Below, one piece after another: positions 11,097 to 22,200 of a DNA stretch of 64,000 bases. Both the position numbers and the translations under genes were made by a program. The DNA comes from a virus. Numbering within the stretch: the first letter of the stretch is position 1; each line of letters begins with the position of its first letter. The notes beneath the pieces are model-generated. The model was not told where the DNA came from and ran no database searches. It saw only the letters and a program-made list of their open reading frames with translations. The stretch spans positions 141,858 through 205,857 of IMG/VR virus record IMGVR_UViG_3300046170_000519. One strand, written 5' to 3'.

Positions 11097-13724
11097 TCTG
11101 AGTTTCTGTCTCGGTCTGAGTCTGAGTTTCTGTCTCGGTCTGAGTCTGAGTTTCTGTTTCAGTCTGAGTCTGAGTTTCTGTTTCAGTCTGAGTCTGAGTC
11201 TGAGTTTGTGTTTCAGTAAAGGTATTTGTTTCAGTCTGAGTCTGAGTTTCTGTCTCGGTCTGAGTCTGAGTTTGTGTTTCTGTCTCGGTCTGAGTCTGAG
11301 TTTGTGTTTCTGTCTCGGTCTGAGTTTCTGTCTCGGTCTGAGTCTGAGTTTCTGTCTCGGTCTGAGTCTGAGTTTGTGTTTCTGTCTCGGTCTGAGTCTG
11401 AGTTTCTGTCTCGGTCTGAGTCTGAGTTTGTGTTTCTGTTTCAGTCTGAGTTTGTGTTTCTGTCTCGGTCTGAGTCTGAGTCTGAGTTTCTGTTTCAGTC
11501 TGAGTCTGAGTTTCTGTCTCGGTCTGAGTCTGAGTTTCTGTTTCAGTCTGAGTCTGAGTTTCTGTCTCGGTCTGAGTCTGAGTTTCTGTCTCGGTCTGAG
11601 TCTGAGTTTCTGTCTCGGTCTGAGTCTGAGTTTCTGTCTCGGTCTGAGTCTGAGTTTCTGTCTCGGTCTGAGTCTGAGTTTCTGTCTCGGTCTGAGTCTG
11701 AGTTTCTGTCTCGGTCTGAGTCTGAGTTTGTGTTTCTGTCTCGGTCTGAGTCTGAGTTTGTGTTTCTGTCTCGGTCTGAGTCTGAGTCTGAGTTTGTGTT
11801 TCAGTCTGAGTCTGAGTTTCTGTCTCGGTCTGAGTCTGAGTCTGAGTTTGTGTTTCAGTCTGAGTCTGAGTTTCTGTTTCAGTAAAGGTATTTGTTTCAG
11901 TCTGAGTCTGAGTTTCTGTCTCGGTCTGAGTCTGAGTTTGTGTTTCTGTCTCGGTCTGAGTCTGAGTTTGTGTTTCTGTCTCGGTCTGAGTCTGAGTTTG
12001 TGTCTCGGTCTGAGTCTGAGTTTGTGTTTCTGTTTCAGTCTGAGTTTGTGTTTCTGTCTCGGTCTGAGTTTGAGTTTGTGTTTCTGTCTCGGTCTGAGTC
12101 TGAGTCTGAGTTTCTGTTTCAGTCTGAGTCTGAGTTTGTGTTTCTGTCTCGGTCTGAGTCTGAGTTTCTGTCTCGGTCTGAGTCTGAGTTTGTGTTTCTG
12201 TCTCGGTCTGAGTCTGAGTTTGTGTTTCTGTTTCAGTCTGAGTCTGAGTTTCAGTAAAGGTGTTTGTTCAGTCTGAGTCTGAGTTTGTGTCTCAGTCTGA
12301 GTCGCTGTTCAGTCTCTGTTTCAGTCTGAGTCTGAGTCTGAGTTTGTGTTTCATGTCTCGGTCTGAGTCTGAGTTTCTGTCTCGGTCTGAGTCTGAGTTT
12401 GTGTTTCTGTTTCAGTCTGAGTTTGTGTTTCTGTCTCTGTCTGAGTCTGAGTTTGTGTTTCAGTCTGAGTCTGAGTTTCTGTCTCGGTCTGAGTCTGAGT
12501 TTCTGTCTCGGTCTGAGTCTGAGTTTGTGTTTCAGTCTGAGTTTGTGTTTCTGTCTCGGTCTGAGTCTGAGTTTGTGTTTCAGTCTGAGTCTGAGTTTCT
12601 GTTTCAGTCTGAGTCTGAGTTTCTGTCTCGGTCTGAGTCTGAGTTTCTGTCTCGGTCTGAGTCTGAGTTTCTGTCTCGGTCTGAGTCTGAGTCTGAGTCT
12701 GAGTTTCTGTCTCGGTCTGAGTCTGAGTTTGTGTTTCAGTAAAGGTATTTGTTTCAGTCTGAGTCTGAGTTTCTGTTTCAGTCTGAGTCTGAGTCTGAGT
12801 TTGTGTTTCAGTAAAGGTATTTGTTTCAGTCTGAGTCTGAGTTTCTGTCTCGGTCTGAGTCTGAGTTTGTGTTTCTGTCTCGGTCTGAGTCTGAGTTTCT
12901 GTCTCGGTCTGAGTCTGAGTTTCTGTCTCGGTCTGAGTCTGAGTTTCTGTTTCAGTCTGAGTCTGAGTTTCTGTCTCGGTCTGAGTCTGAGTTTCTGTTT
13001 CAGTCTGAGTCTGAGTTTCTGTCTCGGTCTGAGTCTGAGTCTGAGTTTCTGTCTCGGTCTGAGTCTGAGTCTGAGTTTCTGTCTCGGTCTGAGTCTGAGT
13101 TTGTGTTTCAGTCTGAGTCTGAGTTTGTGTCTCGGTCTGAGTCTGAGTCTGAGTTTCTGTTTCAGTCTGAGTCTGAGTCTGAGTTTGTGTTTCAGTCTGA
13201 GTCTGAGTTTCTGTTTCAGTCTGAGTCTGAGTTTCTGTCTCGGTCTGAGTCTGAGTTTCTGTCTCGGTCTGAGTCTGAGTTTCTGTCTCGGTCTGAGTCT
13301 GAGTTTCTGTTTCAGTCTGAGTCTGAGTTTCTGTCTCGGTCTGAGTCTGAGTTTGTGTTTCAGTCTGAGTCTGAGTTTGTGTTTCAGTCTGAGTCTGAGT
13401 CTGAGTTTGTGTTTCTGTTTCAGTCTGAGTTTCTGTCTCGGTCTGAGTCTGAGTTTCTGTCTCGGTCTGAGTCTGAGTTTCTGTCTCGGTCTGAGTCTGA
13501 GTTTCTGTCTCGGTCTGAGTCTGAGTTTGTGTTTCTGTTTCAGTCTGAGTTTGTGTTTCTGTCTCGGTCTGAGTCTGAGTTTCTGTCTCGGTCTGAGTCT
13601 GAGTCTGAGTTTCTGTTTCAGTCTGAGTCTGAGTTTCTGTTTCAGTCTGAGTCTGAGTTTGTGTTTCAGTAAAGGTATTTGTTTCAGTCTGAGTCTGAGT
13701 TTCTGTCTCGGTCTGAGTCTGAGT

Positions 13725-14680
13725 TTGTGTTTCTGTCTCGGTCTGAGTCTGAGTTTGTGTTTCTGTCTCGGTCTGAGTCTGAGTTTGTGTTTCTGTCTCG
13801 GTCTGAGTCTGAGTTTGTGTTTCTGTCTCGGTCTGAGTCCGAGTTTGTGTTTCTGTTTCAGTCTGAGTTTCTGTCTCGGTCTGAGTTTCTGTCTCGGTCT
13901 GAGTCTGAGTTTGTGTTTCTGTCTCGGTCTGAGTCTGAGTTTCTGTCTCGGTCTGAGTCTGAGTTTGTGTTTCTGTTTCAGTCTGAGTTTGTGTTTCAGT
14001 CTGAGTCTGAGTTTCTGTCTCGGTCTGAGTCTGAGTTTGTGTTTCTGTTTCAGTCTGAGTTTGTGTTTCTGTCTCGGTCTGAGTCTGAGTTTCTGTCTCG
14101 GTCTGAGTCTGAGTTTGTGTTTCTGTTTCAGTCTGAGTTTGTGTTTCTGTCTCGGTCTGAGTCTGAGTTTCTGTCTCGGTCTGAGTCTGAGTTTGTGTTT
14201 CTGTTTCAGTCTGAGTTTGTGTTTCTGTCTCGGTCTGAGTCTGAGTCTGAGTTTCTGTCTCGGTCTGAGTCTGAGTTTCTGTTTCAGTCTGAGTCTGAGT
14301 TTCTGTCTCGGTCTGAGTCTGAGTCTGAGTTTCTGTCTCGGTCTGAGTCTGAGTTTCTGTCTCGGTCTGAGTTTGTGTTTCAGTCTGAGTCTCTGTTTCA
14401 GTCTCTGTTTCAGTCTGAGTCTGAGTTTGTGTTTCTGTCTCGGTCTGAGTCTGAGTTTCTGTCTCGGTCTGAGTCTGAGTTTGTGTTTCTGTTTCAGTCT
14501 GAGTTTGTGTTTCTGTCTCGGTCTGAGTCTGAGTTTCAGTAAAGGTATTTGTTTCAGTCTGAGTCTGAGTTTGTGTTTCTGTCTCGGTCTGAGTCTGAGT
14601 TTCTGTCTCGGTCTGAGTCTCAGTTTGTGTTTCTGTCTCGGTCTGAGTCTGAGTTTCTGTCTCGGTCTGAGTCTGAGTTT
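13725..14680 (-). repeat. Long direct repeat, copy 1 of pair at offset 5,776
   Basis: This segment recurs at about 19,501-20,456. The match is anchored by two rare variants, gagtccgag at 13,835 and gagtctcag at 14,615. Both recur exactly 5,776 bases later, at 19,611 and 20,391, which shows a segmental duplication and not just shared word use. The two copies lie in different TET phases because of the indels between them. Ends are approximate. Confidence 0.8.
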
Positions 14681-16281
14681 CTGTCTCGGTCTGAGTCTGA
14701 GTTTGTGTTTCTGTCTCGGTCTGAGTCTGAGTCTGAGTTTCTGTTTCAGTCTGAGTCTGAGTTTGTGTTTCTGTCTCGGTCTGAGTCTGAGTTTCAGTAA
14801 AGGTATTTGTTTCAGTCTGAGTCTGAGTCTGAGTTTGTGTTTCAGTAAAGGTATTTGTTTCAGTCTGAGTCTGAGTTTCTGTCTCGGTCTGAGTCTGAGT
14901 TTGTGTTTCTGTCTCGGTCTGAGTCTGAGTTTGTGTTTCTGTCTCGGTCTGAGTCTGAGTTTCTGTCTCGGTCTGAGTCTGAGTTTGTGTTTCTGTTTCA
15001 GTCTGAGTTTGTGTTTCTGTCTCGGTCTGAGTCTGAGTTTGTGTTTCTGTCTCGGTCTGAGTCTGAGTTTGTGTTTCTGTCTCGGTCTGAGTCTGAGTTT
15101 GTGTTTCAGTCTGAGTCTGAGTTTCTGTCTCGGTCTGAGTCTGAGTTTCTGTCTCGGTCTGAGTCTGAGTTTGTGTTTCAGTCTGAGTTTGTGTTTCTGT
15201 CTCGGTCTGAGTCTGAGTTTGTGTTTCAGTCTGAGTCTGAGTTTCTGTTTCAGTCTGAGTCTGAGTTTCTGTTTCAGTCTGAGTCTGAGTTTCTGTCTCG
15301 GTCTGAGTCTGAGTTTCTGTCTCGGTCTGAGTCTGAGTTTCTGTCTCGGTCTGAGTCTGAGTCTGAGTCTGAGTTTCTGTCTCGGTCTGAGTCTGAGTTT
15401 GTGTTTCAGTAAAGGTATTTGTTTCAGTCTGAGTCTGAGTTTCTGTTTCAGTCTGAGTCTGAGTCTGAGTTTGTGTTTCAGTAAAGGTATTTGTTTCAGT
15501 CTGAGTCTGAGTTTGTGTTTCTGTCTCGGTCTGAGTCTGAGTTTCTGTCTCGGTCTGAGTCTGAGTTTCTGTTTCAGTCTGAGTCTGAGTTTCTGTCTCG
15601 GTCTGAGTCTGAGTTTCTGTTTCAGTCTGAGTCTGAGTTTCTGTCTCGGTCTGAGTCTGAGTCTGAGTTTCTGTCTCGGTCTGAGTCTGAGTCTGAGTTT
15701 CTGTCTCGGTCTGAGTCTGAGTTTGTGTTTCAGTCTGAGTCTGAGTTTGTGTCTCGGTCTGAGTCTGAGTCTGAGTTTCTGTTTCAGTCTGAGTCTGAGT
15801 TTGTGTTTCAGTCTGAGTCTGAGTTTCTGTTTCAGTCTGAGTCTGAGTTTCTGTCTCGGTCTGAGTCTGAGTTTCTGTCTCGGTCTGAGTCTGAGTTTCT
15901 GTCTCGGTCTGAGTCTGAGTCTGAGTTTGTGTTTCAGTAAAGGTATTTGTTTCAGTCTGAGTCTGAGTTTCTGTTTCAGTCTGAGTCTGAGTTTCAGTAA
16001 AGGTATTTGTTTCAGTCTGAGTCTCTGTTTCAGTCTCTGTCTCGGTCTGAGTTTGTGTTTCAGTCTGAGTCTGAGTTTCTGTTTCAGTCTGAGTCTGAGT
16101 TTCTGTTTCAGTCTGAGTCTGAGTTTCAGTAAAGGTATTTGTTTCAGTCTGAGTCTGAGTTTGTGTTTCTGTCTCGGTCTGAGTCTGAGTTTGTGTTTCT
16201 GTCTCGGTCTGAGTCTGAGTCTGAGTTTCTGTTTCAGTCTGAGTCTGAGTTTGTGTTTCTGTCTCGGTCTGAGTCTGAGTT

Positions 16282-19200
16282 TCAGTAACTGAGTTTCTGT
16301 CTCGGTCTGAGTCTGAGTCTGAGTTTGTGTTTCAGTAAAGGTATTTGTTTCAGTCTGAGTCTGAGTTTCTGTCTCGGTCTGAGTCTGAGTTTGTGTTTCT
16401 GTCTCGGTCTGAGTCTGAGTTTGTGTTTCTGTCTCGGTCTGAGTCTGAGTTTGTGTTTCTGTCTCGGTCTGAGTCTGAGTTTGTGTTTCTGTCTCGGTCT
16501 GAGTCTGAGTTTGTGTTTCTGTCTCGGTCTGAGTCTGAGTTTCTGTCTCGGTCTGAGTCTGAGTTTGTGTTTCAGTCTGAGTTTGTGTTTCTGTCTCGGT
16601 CTGAGTTTGTGTTTCTGTCTCGGTCTGAGTCTGAGTTTCTGTCTCGGTCTGAGTCTGAGTTTGTGTTTCAGTCTGAGTCTGAGTTTGTGTTTCAGTCTGA
16701 GTCTGAGTTTGTGTTTCAGTCTGAGTCTGAGTTTGTGTTTCAGTCTGAGTCTGAGTTTCAGTAAAGGTATTTGTTTCAGTCTGAGTCTCTGTTTCAGTCT
16801 CTGTCTCGGTCTGAGTTTGTGTTTCAGTAAAGGTATTTGTTTCAGTCTGAGTCTGAGTTTCTGTCTCGGTCTGAGTCTGGGTTTCTGTCTCGGTCTGAGT
16901 CTGAGTTTCTGTTTCAGTCTGAGTCTGAGTTTGTGTTTCAGTCTGAGTCTGAGTTTCTGTTTCAGTCTGAGTCTGAGTTTCTGTTTCAGTCTGAGTCTGA
17001 GTTTCAGTAAAGGTATTTGTTTCAGTCTGAGTCTGAGTTTCTGTTTCAGTCTGAGTCTGAGTCTGAGTTTGTGTTTCAGTAAAGGTATTTGTTTCAGTCT
17101 GAGTCTGAGTTTGTGTTTCTGTCTCGGTCTGAGTCTGAGTTTCTGTCTCGGTCTGAGTCTGAGTTTCTGTTTCAGTCTGAGTCTGAGTTTCTGTCTCGGT
17201 CTGAGTCTGAGTTTCTGTTTCAGTCTGAGTCTGAGTTTCTGTCTCGGTCTGAGTCTGAGTCTGAGTTTCTGTCTCGGAGTCTGAGTCTGAGTTTCTGTCT
17301 CGGTCTGAGTCTGAGTTTGTGTTTCAGTCTGAGTCTGAGTTTGTGTCTCGGTCTGAGTCTGAGTCTGAGTTTCTGTTTCAGTCTGAGTCTGAGTTTGTGT
17401 TTCAGTCTGAGTCTGAGTTTCTGTTTCAGTCTGAGTCTGAGTTTCTGTCTCGGTCTGAGTCTGAGTTTCTGTCTCGGTCTGAGTCTGAGTTTCTGTCTCG
17501 GTCTGAGTCTGAGTCTGAGTTTGTGTTTCAGTAAAGGTATTTGTTTCAGTCTGAGTCTGAGTTTCTGTTTCAGTCTGAGTCTGAGTTTCAGTAAAGGTAT
17601 TTGTTTCAGTCTGAGTCTCTGTTTCAGTCTCTGTCTCGGTCTGAGTTTGTGTTTCAGTAAAGGTATTTGTTTCAGTCTGAGTCTGAGTTTCTGTCTCGGT
17701 CTGAGTCTGGGTTTCTGTCTCGGTCTGAGTCTGAGTTTCTGTTTCAGTCTGAGTCTGAGTTTGTGTTTCAGTCTGAGTCTGAGTTTCTGTTTCAGTCTGA
17801 GTCTGAGTTTCTGTTTCAGTCTGAGTCTGAGTTTCAGTAAAGGTATTTGTTTCAGTCTGAGTCTGAGTTTGTGTTTCAGTCTGAGTCTGAGTTTGTGTTT
17901 CAGTCTGAGTCTGAGTTTGTGTTTCAGTCTGAGTCTGAGTTTCTGTCTCGGTCTGAGTCTGAGTTTCTGTCTCGGTCTGAGTCTGAGTTTCTGTCTCGGT
18001 CTGAGTCTGAGTCTGAGTTTCTGTCTCGGTCTGAGTCTGAGTCTCTGTTTCAGTCTGAGTCTGAGTTTGTGTTTCAGTCTGAGTCTGAGTTTCTGTTTCA
18101 GTCTGAGTCTGAGTTTCTGTCTCGGTCTGAGTCTGAGTTTCTGTCTCGGTCTGAGTCTGAGTTTCTGTCTCGGTCTGAGTCTGAGTCTGAGTTTGTGTTT
18201 CAGTAAAGGTATTTGTTTCAGTCTGAGTCTGAGTTTCTGTCTCGGTCTGAGTCTGAGTTTGTGTTTCTGTCTCGGTCTGAGTCTGAGTTTGTGTTTCTGT
18301 CTCGGTCTGAGTCTGAGTTTGTGTTTCTGTCTCGGTCTGAGTCTGAGTTTGTGTTTCTGTCTCGGTCTGAGTCTGAGTTTCTGTCTCGGTCTGAGTCTGA
18401 GTTTGTGTTTCAGTCTGAGTTTGTGTTTCTGTCTCGGTCTGAGTTTGTGTTTCTGTCTCGGTCTGAGTCTGAGTTTCTGTCTCGGTCTGAGTCTGAGTTT
18501 GTGTTTCAGTCTGAGTCTGAGTTTGTGTTTCAGTCTGAGTCTGAGTTTGTGTTTCAGTCTGAGTCTGAGTTTGTGTTTCAGTCTGAGTCTGAGTTTCAGT
18601 AAAGGTATTTGTTTCAGTCTGAGTCTCTGTTTCAGTCTCTGTCTCGGTCTGAGTTTGTGTTTCAGTAAAGGTATTTGTTTCAGTCTGAGTCTGAGTTTCT
18701 GTCTCGGTCTGAGTCTGGGTTTCTGTCTCGGTCTGAGTCTGAGTTTCTGTTTCAGTCTGAGTCTGAGTTTGTGTTTCAGTCTGAGTCTGAGTTTCTGTTT
18801 CAGTCTGAGTCTGAGTTTCTGTTTCAGTCTGAGTCTGAGTTTCAGTAAAGGTATTTGTTTCAGTCTGAGTCTGAGTTTCTGTCTCGGTCTGAGTCTGAGT
18901 TTGTGTTTGAGTCTGAGTCTGAGTTTCTGTCTCGGTCTGAGTCTGAGTTTGTGTTTCAGTCTGAGTCTGAGTCTCTGTTTCAGTCTGAGTCTGAGTTTCT
19001 GTCTCGGTCTGAGTCTGGGTTTCTGTCTCGGTCTGAGTCTGAGTCTCTGTTTCAGTCTGAGTCTGAGTTTCTGTCTCGGTCTGAGTCTGAGTTTGTGTTT
19101 CTGTCTCGGTCTGAGTCTGAGTTTGTGTTTCTGTCTCGGTCTGAGTCTGAGTTTGTGTTTCTGTTTCAGTCTGAGTTTCTGTCTCGGTCTGAGTCTGAGT

Positions 19201-22200
19201 TTCTGTCTCGGTCTGAGTCTGAGTTTCTGTCTCGGTCTGAGTCTGAGTTTCTGTCTCGGTCTGAGTTTCTGTCTCGGTCTGAGTCTGAGTTTGTGTTTCT
19301 GTCTCGGTCTGAGTCTGAGTTTGTGTTTCGGTCTGAGTCTGAGTTTGTGTTTCTGTTTCAGTCTGAGTTTGTGTTTCAGTCTGAGTCTGAGTTTCTGTCT
19401 CGGTCTGAGTCTGAGTTTGTGTTTCTGTTTCAGTCTGAGTTTGTGTTTCTGTCTCGGTCTGAGTCTGAGTTTGTGTTTCTGTCTCGGTCTGAGTCTGAGT
19501 TTGTGTTTCTGTCTCGGTCTGAGTCTGAGTTTGTGTTTCTGTCTCGGTCTGAGTCTGAGTTTGTGTTTCTGTCTCGGTCTGAGTCTGAGTTTGTGTTTCT
19601 GTCTCGGTCTGAGTCCGAGTTTGTGTTTCTGTTTCAGTCTGAGTTTCTGTCTCGGTCTGAGTTTCTGTCTCGGTCTGAGTCTGAGTTTGTGTTTCTGTCT
19701 CGGTCTGAGTCTGAGTTTCTGTCTCGGTCTGAGTCTGAGTTTGTGTTTCTGTTTCAGTCTGAGTTTGTGTTTCAGTCTGAGTCTGAGTTTCTGTCTCGGT
19801 CTGAGTCTGAGTTTGTGTTTCTGTTTCAGTCTGAGTTTGTGTTTCTGTCTCGGTCTGAGTCTGAGTTTCTGTCTCGGTCTGAGTCTGAGTTTGTGTTTCT
19901 GTTTCAGTCTGAGTTTGTGTTTCTGTCTCGGTCTGAGTCTGAGTTTCTGTCTCGGTCTGAGTCTGAGTTTGTGTTTCTGTTTCAGTCTGAGTTTGTGTTT
20001 CTGTCTCGGTCTGAGTCTGAGTCTGAGTTTCTGTCTCGGTCTGAGTCTGAGTTTCTGTTTCAGTCTGAGTCTGAGTTTCTGTCTCGGTCTGAGTCTGAGT
20101 CTGAGTTTCTGTCTCGGTCTGAGTCTGAGTTTCTGTCTCGGTCTGAGTTTGTGTTTCAGTCTGAGTCTCTGTTTCAGTCTCTGTTTCAGTCTGAGTCTGA
20201 GTTTGTGTTTCTGTCTCGGTCTGAGTCTGAGTTTCTGTCTCGGTCTGAGTCTGAGTTTGTGTTTCTGTTTCAGTCTGAGTTTGTGTTTCTGTCTCGGTCT
20301 GAGTCTGAGTTTCAGTAAAGGTATTTGTTTCAGTCTGAGTCTGAGTTTGTGTTTCTGTCTCGGTCTGAGTCTGAGTTTCTGTCTCGGTCTGAGTCTCAGT
20401 TTGTGTTTCTGTCTCGGTCTGAGTCTGAGTTTCTGTCTCGGTCTGAGTCTGAGTTTGTGTTTCTGTCTCGGTCTGAGTCTGAGTTTGTGTTTCTGTCTCG
20501 GTCTGAGTCTGAGTTTGTGTTTCAGTCTGAGTCTGAGTTTCTGTCTCGGTCTGAGTCTGAGTTTCTGTCTCGGTCTGAGTCTGAGTTTGTGTTTCAGTCT
20601 GAGTTTGTGTTTCTGTCTCGGTCTGAGTCTGAGTTTGTGTTTCAGTCTGAGTCTGAGTTTCTGTTTCAGTCTGAGTCTGAGTTTCTGTTTCAGTCTGAGT
20701 CTGAGTTTCTGTCTCGGTCTGAGTCTGAGTTTCTGTCTCGGTCTGAGTCTGAGTTTCTGTCTCGGTCTGAGTCTGAGTCTGAGTCTGAGTTTCTGTCTCG
20801 GTCTGAGTCTGAGTTTGTGTTTCAGTAAAGGTATTTGTTTCAGTCTGAGTCTGAGTTTCTGTTTCAGTCTGAGTCTGAGTCTGAGTTTGTGTTTCAGTAA
20901 AGGTATTTGTTTCAGTCTGAGTCTGAGTTTCTGTCTCGGTCTGAGTCTGAGTTTCTGTCTCGGTCTGAGTCTGAGTTTCTGTCTCGGTCTGAGTCTGAGT
21001 CTGAGTCTGAGTTTCTGTCTCGGTCTGAGTCTGAGTTTGTGTTTCAGTAAAGGTATTTGTTTCAGTCTGAGTCTGAGTTTCTGTTTCAGTCTGAGTCTGA
21101 GTCTGAGTTTGTGTTTCAGTAAAGGTATTTGTTTCAGTCTGAGTCTGAGTTTCTGTCTCGGTCTGAGTCTGAGTTTGTGTTTCTGTCTCGGTCTGAGTCT
21201 GAGTTTCTGTCTCGGTCTGAGTCTGAGTTTCTGTTTCAGTCTGAGTCTGAGTTTCTGTCTCGGTCTGAGTCTGAGTTTCTGTTTCAGTCTGAGTCTGAGT
21301 TTCTGTCTCGGTCTGAGTCTGAGTCTGAGTTTCTGTCTCGGTCTGAGTCTGAGTCTGAGTTTCTGTCTCGGTCTGAGTCTGAGTTTGTGTTTCAGTCTGA
21401 GTCTGAGTTTGTGTCTCGGTCTGAGTCTGAGTCTGAGTTTCTGTTTCAGTCTGAGTCTGAGTTTCTGTTTCAGTCTGAGTCTGAGTTTCTGTCTCGGTCT
21501 GAGTCTGAGTTTCTGTCTCGGTCTGAGTCTGAGTTTCTGTCTCGGTCTGAGTCTGAGTCTGAGTTTCTGTCTCGGTCTGAGTCTGAGTCTGAGTTTGTGT
21601 TTCAGTCTGAGTCTGAGTTTCTGTTTCAGTCTGAGTCTGAGTCTGAGTTTGTGTTTCAGTAAAGGTATTTGTTTCAGTCTGAGTCTGAGTTTCTGTTTCA
21701 GTCTGAGTCTGAGTCTGAGTTTGTGTTTCAGTAAAGGTATTTGTTTCAGTCTGAGTCTGAGTTTCTGTCTCGGTCTGAGTCTGAGTCTGAGTTTCTGTTT
21801 CAGTCTGAGTCTGAGTTTCTGTCTCGGTCTGAGTCTGAGTTTCTGTTTCAGTCTGAGTCTGAGTTTCTGTCTCGGTCTGAGTCTGAGTTTCTGTCTCGGT
21901 CTGAGTCTGAGTTTCTGTCTCGGTCTGAGTCTGAGTTTCTGTCTCGGTCTGAGTCTGAGTTTGTGTTTCTGTTTCAGTCTGAGTTTGTGTTTCTGTCTCG
22001 GTCTGAGTCTGAGTTTGTGTTTCAGTCTGAGTCTGAGTTTGTGTTTCAGTCTGAGTCTGAGTTTGTGTTTCAGTCTGAGTCTGAGTTTCTGTCTCGGTCT
22101 GAGTCTGAGTTTCTGTCTCGGTCTGAGTCTGAGTTTCTGTCTCGGTCTGAGTCTGAGTCTGAGTTTCTGTCTCGGTCTGAGTCTGAGTCTGAGTTTCTGT

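Larger units (their letters stand above)
7627..16288 (-). pseudogene. Middle of giant TET-repeat fibre gene, split by indels
   Basis: This is uninterrupted alternating-Thr coding repeat on the minus strand with no start codon of its own. The TET phase changes at about 12,267 (one T missing), about 12,308 (one T missing), about 12,353 (one A extra) and about 16,288 (about 22 bases missing). Between these points the TET frame is fully open: 7,627-12,267 in one phase and 12,354-16,288 in another. Because every piece keeps the same peptide language, I read it as one gene broken by indels, not separate genes. The indels may be assembly or read errors, since repeats longer than a short read surround them, or true decay. 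The plus strand is also open here, but that is a side effect of the repeat composition. Confidence 0.6.
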
